Source: Apostichopus japonicus (taxonomy: Eukaryota > Echinodermata > Holothuroidea > Aspidochirotida > Stichopodidae). From it: a stretch of 64,000 nt of DNA. The translations under genes were made by a program, and so were the position numbers. Under the pieces are notes generated by a model that worked only from the letters and a program-made list of their open reading frames with translations, searched no databases and was not told the DNA's origin. Positions 34,001 through 44,046 of this stretch are shown piece by piece. Position 1 is the stretch's first letter. Each line of letters opens with the position of its first letter. Location of the stretch: the NCBI RefSeq assembly GCF_037975245.1, contig NC_092572.1, positions 2,827,501-2,891,500 of the forward strand, in the 5' to 3' direction.

Positions 34001-37000
34001 TATCAGGCGGGAGGTAGTAGTACTGAAGCGAACCGCGGGTGGTGGGGGAAATTACCAGATTTAGGGTCCTTCGCTTCGAACTCACAAGTTATAAATGTGG
34101 ATGCAAGAGTGTTCTTGCATTGAAACGACGGCTGACTATTTATTACAAACTCTAAAATGAAAATATACATATGAATAAATCATGATACATGATAATAAAA
34201 GTTGCTAAATGAACTTCTTAGACCTTACTGCATAACCTAATTAAATCTGTCCTATCTCGGGAAAAACCTATACTCAATACTACGTAACATTAATACAACT
34301 AAGAATGAATACCCGCAATACTGTACAAAATGTATAATGAACATAATGAAATAATCTGCACTTCGAAATAATACAATAAGTTTGTCAACAGGCGAGGACT
34401 TTTACCACCTCAATAATAGCCAGGGCAACCCATGCCAGCTGCTACCATTACAGGAATTTCCACATCTCCTCACTGACCACCAGATAGTCAAGATATGAGT
34501 GTCTCTGGGCAATTTATGACCCGAGAGCAATAAAATTAACAAAATACTAAGGGGTTTACGAGGCGAACCCCAGAGCTAGCCATAATCACAGCGTGTACAG
34601 AACTGAAAAACACACATGCAAAAGCTATGTGCACAAACTAACGCTACATACAGCCTATTACGTAACACAAAAATATGCATAGGGTGCAAACAACAAAATT
34701 TGACTTCACTACAGTACGTAGCCACAGCTAATCCAGTACTGATTATATTTGCTCAGGTTCTCCACAGGCCCCCAGAGTCAGGTAGACTGGCGCTGGCAAA
34801 GAACTTTGCTCTACAGCACACTGCAGTGGCCCACAGAAGATTCAAACATGCAGCCTTCAGATTGAGAACTAAGGGCTTTAACACTGTGCCTCCATATAAC
34901 ATTTTGTATATATTTATCCTATTTCAGAGACCGTCCACTAGTCATGGTATGACTTCAACCAGTAGTCCACCCAGTATCCTGTCGGCTCCTTCACCGAAGA
35001 GTGGTCTACTGACTGAGCACTTCAAGAAGAAGCAGCCTTCAACTAGTAGTCCACCTGTTGCTCTGCCCGCATCTTCACTGAGGAGTGGTCCATCGACTGG
35101 GCAGTTTAAGAAGAAGCTGCTCTCAAAGGAAAAAACACAGGTAAGTCCTTTGAATTTGAATGATCAGTGCATCCAAGCTGTCTACATTGGAGAATTCTTG
35201 GAGGACTCTACCCAGTCATAGGGAACATTTGGAGGTTAGAGTGTCCACTGCTGTTGTGCTCGCAGCTTCACACATGAGGAGTGGTTGATGCACTCTAGTA
35301 ATCCACAATTGCAAAAACTGATCATTTTGAAAAGTATAGTTAATTCCATTCCTCCAGGCATGGACCAAGCCGTCGGCCCTCATACAAACTGGTTTGCTTT
35401 AAATTTCTCCGAAATACTGAAAGTGAACAATTTTTTTTCAGTTGCAGAGACCAGCCTCTGGAGAAGCAGGAGCTCTACCTTTTTCTTCCCCCAAAGAGAG
35501 GACCCCATCAACGCAGCCCTCACAGAAGACAAGCCCTTCCTCGGGGACACCACGCCCAGAGGAAACCAAGGTAATTGAATTTCGACATAGGCATAACAGG
35601 CCATTATCCATATAACAGGTCATAGAGCTGTGAGAAACGTCAGCACAACCAGCACTGATTCATCTGCCGGACATCTTACTATGGACATTTCTCCTTAATG
35701 AACATGCAGCAATCCCAGCCATCCCGGAGTGGAGGGAAATTGATGGTATTTGAGAGGAATGTGTAAGTCAGCGAATTGCCCTGAAAGAGTATTCGGTCAG
35801 TTCCCTCAGTGACATTTTCAATATCCATCAGGGGATTTTGTCCTGTTGTCATATCAATGAATAATTGTAATAAAGTTAATTCTTGTCACATATTTCCTTT
35901 GCAGGTCAGCTACGAAGGGTGGCATAACTCGTGGGGTACTGGCGCCAACTGCATTCTTGAATCAGATATTCACTGGCTGAAGGAGGATCCGGAGAGAGGG
36001 CTCTTCAAGACCCTTAACTATAAAGACACCCATGGCCAGCTACGACAGAGGAAGGTGCTGAAGAGTGACCGCATGTGGTTCTATCCTCCGGAATGTCCAG
36101 GCATGGTTCTTACGGGTCCTCCCTCTGTCGGTTCCTTCTTCCGCAGCAGGTTATTCTTCTGGCGTCCCATCGGTGTTTGGCGCTACAGCCTGAAATGCCC
36201 CCGGGAGAACTGCCCTGCTCGGGATGATCATGATACCCACCTTTACCGCTGCGGCTATTCGAACACAGTCAGATACATATGTGATGTATCTGACTGGTAC
36301 TACATGCTGACAGAGGTGCTGGCATGCACAGCTTGCAGGAAAGCTTCTAAGGAATCTTCGGCTCAACACCTCGGCCGTTTCCTATCCTGGGACCCCTCTA
36401 TCATGGCTCAACTAACCCCAGCTCATCGGGGCCAGTTCCCGGCAATACTGACACGGATGTGAGTGATAAGGTTACTATTTTTCAAAGCTTTCCAACTTCA
36501 GGGGAGGATTCTGTGTGTACACTGGAAGCAAACATGGATGTGATTCCATTACCCGGATTACTTTCAATTTTGCATAATGTGTAATGGATTTTGTTGGCTT
36601 TGATTGATAATTGAGTTCCAAGAGTGCTGAATACCACATCACTGAATCAGTTGATCACACTGATCCCATGTCTATTTAATCACCCCACAGTGTCCTGCCT
36701 GTCACCGGGAGGCATCCTGGTCAATTAGCTTGAGAATGATCTCTAATATCTGAACATTTGTTTCCAGATGCCCAAGTGCAAGCTCAGAAGTGGGACCCTG
36801 ACAGCCTGGTTGCAGATGCGATTACCAGGCAATAAATGACAGACAAGTTCTGAAACTGTTCCTCGAAGATGTGCCTGCCCATCAGAAATTAATAAACCCC
36901 TCCTTTTCATTTATTGTTTCGCAGGCGTGGTGTCGACAAGAATGTTGTGTGGATGATGCTGGACCGGTCGCTTGGCAACACTATGGTCAGGATATGGAGG

Positions 37001-40000
37001 CAAGTCCAAGAAAGTCACTGTTACAAGTACCTCAACCGCGTGGACATGTACACAACGCTGCTGACCTCCCTCACAAAATCAGGCTCTATAGTTCGTAAGT
37101 GTTACTGTAATCAACTTGTCATAGCTACATTTTCTTCATTCGTCAGTGGATGAACTATAGACTTTTCTTACAGCAGAGCCTTCCCGGAGAAAGTAAGTAT
37201 TGGCTAATTTCTATTCATTTCAATGATTCCTGCAATTGAGCAATTTCCTAATATACTTTGGACAAAAATGTTCACATCCTTTCTATGTTATTTATTCTCA
37301 GATGCATTGGGCCACAAGTTCCAGCCACCGCCACCACGAAGGGAGCTCCCGAGTGCCAGACTACTAAGGAAGGCTTTCCTCCTCTCAGAGAGTGAGCACA
37401 TCGAGGACTACCGTGCCCAGATTATGTCAACATTCGGGAAGATTCTCAAGTTCGATTCCACCAAGAAGGTATGAGCTGCTTTCAACTTCAAAGGTTCCCC
37501 ATACCTAGTATCGAGTACTTGCAGCATGTTGAGGGGCGCCTCTCCTCTCGTTATGCCCACTCAAACTGGGTGCCCAGTTGTTGCTGGGTGGACTACCTGG
37601 AAACAATGCCAATGTACCCAATTAGGGGAGATTTGTCCCTGTTGATTTGGGCCTACCAAAGTTTGTAGTGGTTAGCTCAATTGGTTGAGTGCCTGCTTCC
37701 CATGAAGGAGGCTGGGATTCAAGTCGAGTCATACCACAAACTCCATATATGATATCTGTTGCTGTTTTGTTCGGTGCGCAACATAAGAGAATGGAACTAT
37801 AAAAACATGATTGGTATGCATTTCAATATTGTCCCTTCCCTGCATGGCATGAGCGTCAGCCCCGGCTGGGCCTCATCTGGGGTTTGATTACCTGTGTGTA
37901 AGTACTAAAATGTAAGAAAGTTACTCCCATTGTAGCATCATGGACCGGGATGTACCAGTGTCTTCGTGGAAATGTTTCCCTAATTCAACACACACTCATC
38001 ATGTGTCTTCATTTCTTTTTTTATTCACCGATATTTCATGACGGTCAAAAAATATTGCTGTACGTTTCCAGGGCATGTTACAAGACAAAATTCAATATTC
38101 TATCTTATTCACTTGCTTCATTGTTTTTCTTTCCAGATCTGCAAGAAACTCTCTGGTGCTGGGCGGGGAACTGCGGAGTGGTGCACGAATGTGGGGAATG
38201 AGCTGAGCCAGGTTTTGACCAGTGTCCTCACCTGCGAAGAGTCTCTGGAGAAGCTGCGACCGATGGCACAGGGTCTAGAGGATAGGTACTCCAAAGCTGG
38301 TGAAGCCCCCCCTCAGGTCATGTATGTTGATCGTGGATGCTGTCGAGTCCTTGGTGTCTCCTCCATCGAGCAACTCTTCAGCGAATGGTCAGAATCTGGA
38401 ATGGTCATTCGGTTGGACGCCTTTCACTGGATTTGCAGATTCGATGCTGCAGTGCGAACTGACCATCACCCAAAGTATCCCCTCTTCAAGTCTGCCTTAT
38501 CTGCCGCCCTCTTCGCGTACAACAAAGATGACATGTCTCTGCTCGTCAAGTCCACCCGTGCTGGATCATCCACCTATGCTAATCTGACTGATGAACAGAT
38601 AATCGCCAAGTTCATCTCCAGGGAAGACCTCAAGCACTTCGTACGTCGTGTCACAGTTGGTGCCCACGAAACCTTCACGCGAGTACAGAATGCCCTTGAG
38701 GTCTTGAAGGGTCGAGCTGGCAAGGATGGGATGGGGATTGCCCTCTTCAAGGATGACACTAGCGTGGACCAGGTCTGGGCGAACCAGCAGAAGCACCTGG
38801 AATGTTTGCAGGATCCACCAGGAATGGACATGTATACTGTCACCAAGCATGTCACACGCAACGGTATCTCCCTGCCCTACTACCGTACAGTTCGGGGCAG
38901 CAACAGCTTAGAGGGCTTCCACAGGTTTCTCCCCAGCATGATTCCAGGTCCTCACTGTGCTGCTGTGCCATTCCAGGTGTATCTGCTGGCTGGCATTGCC
39001 CGGTGGAATTCTGACCGCGAGTCCGATGCTGTCAAGGGACAGAAGGGGAGGAAGCATCGCACCTTTCAATCGCCACTCATCCATCGACTGAATAAGCGCT
39101 GCGAGAAGCTCTTCGACCAAGTTCAGGAGGTCAACTTCCGTGCACCCATGCCAGTTGGGGATGAGCTTCTGGGGCTGGAGTACCTCTTCAGTCAATCCAG
39201 CTCCTCGTTTAATGTGGATGGCCACTACACTGAGGCCAGAGAGGTGCTCCAAGATGGGGACGACAATGATGAGGTGACTGATGTTGTGGAAGAATTGGAC
39301 GAAGACTTTGGGTACAAGTCCGATGCAGAGGAGACTCTTCCCTTGATAGCTGGCATCACTCTCACCGAGGAAACCGTGTCTACAGAGCGGGACCCATGTA
39401 TGGAGGATGTATGTGGGCCCAACCATCTTCCTGGGTTCCAGCATGTGGAGGAGCTGAGCAGAGTCCTGGTGGACATCGGGCTAGAGGAAGGGAGGTTGTC
39501 ACTCAACGGAGACCAACGCCAGCGTGTACTCGATGCCTGGAACAAGTTGGAAATCCACGACCGACAGATTGAGACCTTTGACAGCCTTTACTCATCACGG
39601 TGGGGAAACACCCTCTTTGGTCGCACAAAAGGTGACCCTCCCGACTCGACTTTGGTGCAGAAGCTAAAGTTTGGGAAGCGATTTGCCCCTGCTAATCTGA
39701 TCGATTCCAGGAAGAATCGATTGATGTACCTCGTTGTGAAGCAGCTCTGGCTCCAACCCACCTCAAGTTCACAGACCGGGATCTCTCCTCGCAAGAGGTA
39801 CATCACTCAAGTGTATCAGAGGTTGGTACAGCGCATCACAGTGGAAGACCCTGTCCTCTGCAAGGTTGGCATCCCACTGATGAAAATCAACACCAAGTCT
39901 GTAGCTGAATTCATCATACGACAAGAGGCTCTGTCGGGGCACAACGTGACTGACCAGGGGCTGTCAATTCTCCGGAAGCCTGGCAGCATTTCCTCAGCAA

Positions 40001-40641
40001 GCCTGCATCCTGCACCAGAGCTACCAGAGGTGCGACCCCAGACCTCTAGGCCGCAGACCGATTATCCAGACATAGCCAACCTCGCTGGTACTCGTGTTCT
40101 GAAGGTGCGGCGGGATCTCTTCGATGTAGCTCCTGAACCAACATGTTCTGCTTCTCAGATGCCTGCTTCCACGCCAACTACACTAAGTACAACTCCGACA
40201 TCTCAACCGACGCCGTCCTCGTCTGCGACATCTCTACCAGCATCTTCATCATACACTCTGCTGCCATCTCCCACAGCACCTGTTTTGTTCTCAGTGTCTA
40301 TGCCAGGGACCAGTGGAACTATGTACTCGCCATCAACATCCCAGCATTCCTTGGCGCGATCCACTGTGTACAGGAGGAGAAAATTGGCTTCGGAGGGGTC
40401 TGGATCCGTCAAGAAAAGTAAAATGACGCCCTATCGTTGTAAGCTGTGTGGGGGATCAACCCAGGGACATAACAAGTACAAAAAGAAGACGTATTGCCAG
40501 CAGTCTAACAAGTCCACTTCACTCCCGGGCCAGATTTTCCTAGATTTCGAGGACTTTAAGGCAAAGGTTGACCAGCTTCATCCCATTTCTGCTAATCCCG
40601 GCTCAAACAAAGCTAATGCTCAAGGAACCACTCTTCAGTAG
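28037..40641 (+). CDS. DUF6729-like / DDE transposase-like multi-exon gene
   Basis: Exons by splice consensus and phase: 28037-28055, 31024-31227, 31805-31940, 32565-32940, 33248-33370, 33881-33973, 34928-35140, 35448-35570, 35905-36458, 36925-37094, 37302-37468 and 38137-40641. They sum to 4,683 nt, 1,560 residues plus stop, with every junction in frame. Domains in order: ITFGKYNGRTFKWLVQNDVGY module (about residues 95-120), Ser/Pro/Lys-rich linker, DUF6729-like domain (CPRENC ... SDWYYMLTEVLACTAC), RNase H/DDE-like core (D791 in YVDRGCC, D820 in RLDAFHW, E985 in SNSLEGFH), and a C-terminal zinc ribbon (YRCKLCGG...YC). Similar multi-copy proteins exist in fish and lancelets as uncharacterised proteins; function is unknown. 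It could be a domesticated or still mobile transposase. The start at 28037 is the first in-frame ATG after a stop at 27929. Confidence 0.8.
28927..29103 (+). CDS. Composite extra exon 1 (exon 2 fragment + UTR + exon 1)
   Basis: Created at the first repeat junction. It has the exon-2 acceptor (ttttgttttcag) at its 5' end and the exon-1 donor (aaag|gtaatt) at its 3' end. It is 177 nt, phase 1 at both ends and stop-free (59 residues: AGRSPPAQ... through former UTR to MILSSK). Inclusion would insert 59 residues without changing the frame. Alternatively, transcription starting within the repeat could use the internal ATG. Exon inclusion is inferred, not shown. Confidence 0.55.
29976..30152 (+). 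CDS. Composite extra exon 2 (second copy)
   Basis: Same structure as the composite exon at 28927-29103 and identical by eye: 177 nt, phase 1-1, no stop. With both included, the predicted protein would be 1,678 residues with a tandem 59-residue N-terminal repeat. Confidence 0.55.
33248..35570 (+). repeat. Phase 0-0 linker exons with repeated motif
   Basis: Four consecutive exons (123, 93, 213 and 123 nt) all begin and end in phase 0 and encode Ser/Pro/Thr/Lys-rich sequence. A motif appears three times: TGQFQKKQPS (exon 6), TEHFKKKQPS and TGQFKKKLLS (exon 7). Exons 5 and 7 also end alike (KEITQ, KEKTQ). This looks like a linker expanded by exon duplication. It is probably disordered; a docking motif is possible but unproven. 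Confidence 0.6.
35905..36458 (+). CDS. Exon 9: DUF6729-like Cys-rich domain
   Basis: The exon opens VSYEGWHNSWGTG, then runs through a Phe/Arg-rich segment (SFFRSRLFFWRPIGVW) to KCPRENC, RYICDVSDWYYML and ACTACRK. The spacing of the CxxxxC and CxxC pairs around a Tyr-rich strand, followed by SWDPSIMAQLTPAHRGQFPAILT, matches DUF6729 as I remember it. Zinc binding is inferred from the cysteines. Confidence 0.7.
37661..37900 (+). repeat. tRNA-like SINE head in intron 11
   Basis: gttagctcaattggttgagt resembles a Pol III A box (TRGYnnARnnG) and ggattcaagtc, 40 nt further on, resembles a B box (GGTTCGANTCC). A folded tRNA is poor (weak anticodon arm), so this is a tRNA-derived SINE or tRNA pseudogene rather than a functional tRNA. 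Confidence 0.45.
38137..40641 (+). CDS. Exon 12: DDE-like core and zinc ribbon
   Basis: The terminal exon, 834 codons. Acceptor ttgtttttctttccag; open to TAG at 40639. It holds the three acidic residues of a DDE-type fold, VYLLAGIARWNSDRES (an alpha-helical region shared with the family), an acidic stretch (ELDEDFGYKSDAEETL), a Ser/Thr/Pro-rich tail, the basic RRRKLASEGSGSVKKSK and a zinc ribbon. The reading frame continues upstream to 38038, but that part is intron. Confidence 0.8.
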   Translation: MCKKLSGAGRGTAEWCTNVGNELSQVLTSVLTCEESLEKLRPMAQGLEDRYSKAGEAPPQVMYVDRGCCRVLGVSSIEQLFSEWSESGMVIRLDAFHWICRFDAAVRTDHHPKYPLFKSALSAALFAYNKDDMSLLVKSTRAGSSTYANLTDEQIIAKFISREDLKHFVRRVTVGAHETFTRVQNALEVLKGRAGKDGMGIALFKDDTSVDQVWANQQKHLECLQDPPGMDMYTVTKHVTRNGISLPYYRTVRGSNSLEGFHRFLPSMIPGPHCAAVPFQVYLLAGIARWNSDRESDAVKGQKGRKHRTFQSPLIHRLNKRCEKLFDQVQEVNFRAPMPVGDELLGLEYLFSQSSSSFNVDGHYTEAREVLQDGDDNDEVTDVVEELDEDFGYKSDAEETLPLIAGITLTEETVSTERDPCMEDVCGPNHLPGFQHVEELSRVLVDIGLEEGRLSLNGDQRQRVLDAWNKLEIHDRQIETFDSLYSSRWGNTLFGRTKGDPPDSTLVQKLKFGKRFAPANLIDSRKNRLMYLVVKQLWLQPTSSSQTGISPRKRYITQVYQRLVQRITVEDPVLCKVGIPLMKINTKSVAEFIIRQEALSGHNVTDQGLSILRKPGSISSASLHPAPELPEVRPQTSRPQTDYPDIANLAGTRVLKVRRDLFDVAPEPTCSASQMPASTPTTLSTTPTSQPTPSSSATSLPASSSYTLLPSPTAPVLFSVSMPGTSGTMYSPSTSQHSLARSTVYRRRKLASEGSGSVKKSKMTPYRCKLCGGSTQGHNKYKKKTYCQQSNKSTSLPGQIFLDFEDFKAKVDQLHPISANPGSNKANAQGTTLQ

Positions 40642-41400
40642 GGGCTGAGGTCTCGACCAGTAGTAGATAAGATTCTATGACACTACAAACAGATCACGTC
40701 TACAAGGTGGGAAAGTGTTCCCTGTTCGTTGCATATTGGGTTAGGTAGTGAATGACCTAGACAGATACTGATAATAATGTATATAGGCTTATATAACGCT
40801 CATATGTAGCTTAAGGCTGGGTATGCACTCCTACAATCTCCGAGAGTATATATGCCTGCCATAGAAGGTGGGCCCGTCTTGGGATGGGAAGTCTCAACAA
40901 TAAAATTGACTGTCTGGAGGCCTGATCTAGATAAAATTGGGCAGAGTTGTGAGAATTGTAATATCAGTACCCCCTACAGTTCCCAGTCAACTTGTGCAAG
41001 TGTAATGTGTATTCTCGATGGGCTCGATTTGTTTTGGTTTAGATCAGGTTTTACGGCTTAGTGATGCTAAATGAAATTTTAATTTTTTTAATCAGCTGGC
41101 CTTTAGGGAAGAGAATAGTGAATATAGCAGAACGTTTGCATAGTGGATCACAGCCACATTGAGAAACATGGTGTTGCATACACTAGTAGGAATGCTAATC
41201 TTGAAATGTGCAATACTTCAGTGATGGCTATTTTTCAGAGTCATATATTCAGCCAACGTTTCCTTGGGAGGTATTTGTGTAGGGGAGGGGAGGGGGGGTC
41301 CTGGCTTGAGCTAATGACTATTCATCTGAGATAGGGCAGTTTTGTATTGCTATACAGTTATTGTCATCACAACTGTGCATTTATACGTTTTTACACTTCT
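40642..41400 (+). other. 3' UTR and downstream flank
   Basis: Probable 3' UTR of the DUF6729-like gene, with an AATAAA at 40899-40904 that may direct polyadenylation about 15-30 bases later. No other gene is seen. Confidence 0.5.
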
Positions 41401-41439
41401 ACGAATATCACAGCAGTCTTGAACCTATGGAGAAATAAG

Positions 41440-42760
41440 CCATCGGGAAGTAATATCGCTTCACCAATTCTTGTCATTGCAGCTCTTCCACTTTGTACAG
41501 TTTGGCCATGCTACAATTACCTTGAATCCAGGGTAGACTTTCATCTGCAGTGGGTCCCATTGGGTCATGAGGAAGTTGGTCGTGCTGTACAAACTCTTGC
41601 AAGTTTGTTTCCTCAAATCACTTACGGGTTTCAATAGGCCATCAGGAAGTTGTATTGCTTTACCAATTCTTGTCATTGCAACTCCTCCATTCTTTACATT
41701 TTTTACCTATGATACATTTGGTCATTTTTATGCTACAAATACCTTGATTGCTGATTTCAAGATTCGTAACTGTTTATACCCCACTCACAGTCTCCCCAGT
41801 GCATATGCAGGTTCTAATAGGTCAACAGGGAGTTGTATTGCTTTACCAATTCTTGTCATTGCAACTCCTCCATTCTTTACATTTTTAACCTATGATACAT
41901 TTGGTCATTTTTATGCTACAAATACCTTGATTGCTGATTTCAAGAGTCTTAACTGTTTATACCCCACTCACAGTCTCCCCAGTGCATATGCAGGTTCTAA
42001 TAGGTCAACAGGGAGTTGTATTGCTTTACCAATTCTTGTCATTGCAACTCCTCCATTCTTTACATTTTTAACCTATGATACATTTGGTCATTTTTATGCT
42101 ACAAATGCCTTGAATCCAAGACGACTCATCTACGGATAGTCCCAGAAGGTCATCAGGATGTTGGAAGTGCTGTACCAACTCTTGCCATTAAAGCTGTGTT
42201 TTTATAAAGTTTTATAAAGTTTTTATATTATGAGTACATTTTTATACTTATCCTTGTCAGCTTCTCCAGCTGATTTCAAGAGTCTTGACTGTTTATACCC
42301 CACTCACAGTCTCCCCAGTGCATATACAGGTTCTAATAGGTCAACAGGGAGTTATATTGCTTCACCAATTCTTGTCATTGCAACTCCTCCATTCTTTACA
42401 TTTTTAACCTAATATACATTTTGTCATTTTTATGCTACAAATACCTTGAATCAAAGGCGACTCATCTACCGATAGTCCCAGAAGGTCACCAGGAAGTTGG
42501 AAGTACTGTACCAACTCTTGCCATTAAAGCTGTTGTTTTTATAAAGTTTTTATATTATGAGTACATTTTTATACTTATCCTTGTCAGCTTCTCCAGCTAA
42601 TTTTGAGTGTCTTGACTGTTTATACCCCACTCACAGTCTCCCCAGTGCATATGTACAGGTTCTAATAGGCCATCAGGAAGTTGTATTGCTTTACCAATTC
42701 TTGTCATTGCAACTCCTCCATTTTGTACATTTCCATCATAATATCCATTTTATTACAAGG
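41440..42760 (+). repeat. Diverged tandem array, 183-bp then about 330-bp period
   Basis: The segment gtatt/ataggtcaacagggagttg...cccagtgcatatgcag repeats at 41811, 41994, 42329 and 42659 (anchored on gttctaatag). The first interval is 183 bp; the later ones are about 335 and 330 bp because a second module (tcccagaaggtcaycaggaw...) is inserted. Outlying copies start near 41440. Frames through it are artefacts of the repeat. Confidence 0.8.
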
Positions 42761-43785
42761 GCTCAACCACCTGTTGAAAGTTGGGGAGGGGGGTCAAACA
42801 GACCACTTCATAAAAGTTGGGGGTCCAATGGGAGGGGTCACAAAACAGGCACACACTAACAGTATGGAGACTTCCAAAAAGTTGGGGGTTCACAAGAAAG
42901 TTGGGGGGGGGGTCATGACATTCCCCAGTGATTGTGCCCTTGTTTTATTACTTTTTATGCTACACATGCCTTGATCCCCAAGCGCATCCAAAGTGATCCG
43001 GATGTTACAAGTGCCATTCAACTCTTGCCATTCCAGTTGTTGCTTTTTATAAACAAAGTATGTTTTATACTCATCCTTGTCAATTGTCCAGCTGACTTCA
43101 AGAGTCTTTACTAATACGGGTTCCTGTATTTAATCTGGGAGTTGTATTGCTTTATTGTCAATACAGCTCTTCCGTCCATTTTGTACATTTTTAAACATAA
43201 TATTTATAGGCTATACTTAGCCTTTTCTGCTGCCCAGCTGATTTAGGTCTCGACTGATCATTGATTGCCTAGTGGTATTCTCCTTGTTGTATTCATTGCA
43301 ATTCACACATAGTATTCCAGTTCACATGATCAAATAAAACAAATGTGATCACCAAGTTTGTTATCTTGATTCTTTCATTTGATCTCAGGTGAATTGTATG
43401 CTTCTTGTATGTGTGTGTCGCTGTGTGTGCTCTGTAAGTATGTGAGTGGTCATACCATTGTGAAGAACCAGGAGCCATTTGTCATGATGCTGTGATTGGG
43501 AATTAGCGCCATTCATCCAATTGTGTGAACAAGTACAGTACAGTGATAGCATTTGCCTGCCAACTGTGCTGGAATGCTAATATTGCACAATACTTTCACA
43601 TAATTGTTTCATCACTATGGCTATGATGCTGTTCAAATGTCATCCAAGGTCATAACATGTCAAGACATGGAAGCAGATGGATAAAATTTACCACTTGAAT
43701 GATTTTGTGATGGATAGCCTGAGGAACATTGAGTACCATTTTTACCTTTGACCTTAATTGCCCATTGACCCCGACAATAAACCTG

Positions 43786-43786
<1 letters not shown>

Positions 43787-43843
<57 letters not shown>

Positions 43844-43954
43844 TCATATATATATTATATATATATATATTATATATATATATATTATATAGATATATAT
43901 ATTCATATATATATAGATATATATATTCAAATATATATAGATATATATATATTC

Positions 43955-43989
<35 letters not shown>

Positions 43990-44045
43990 ATATACGTACA
44001 CACATACATACATGCACACATACACCCGTACATTCATTTATATAT
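43787..44045. repeat. (TA)n microsatellite with TATTCA/TAGATA variants
   Basis: About 215 bp of TA-based repeat passing into CATACA units. Long Ile/Tyr ORFs on both strands are artefacts. Confidence 0.95.
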
Positions 44046-44046
44046 T

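Noticed and set aside
36769-36830. Possible extra exon after ttgtttccag
   Set aside because: It stops in the required phase, while joining 36458 directly to 36925 keeps the frame and the domain.
37172-37192. Micro-exon between ttcttacag and gtaagt
   Set aside because: Its length breaks the frame with exon 11; skipping it keeps phase 1 and a sensible product.
38038-38136. 5' extension of the 867-codon frame before exon 12
   Set aside because: It is intron: a strong acceptor ends at 38136 and the preceding residues do not resemble the domain.
41567-42412. 190- and 60-codon frames downstream of the main gene
   Set aside because: They run through the 183-bp tandem array and repeat with it.
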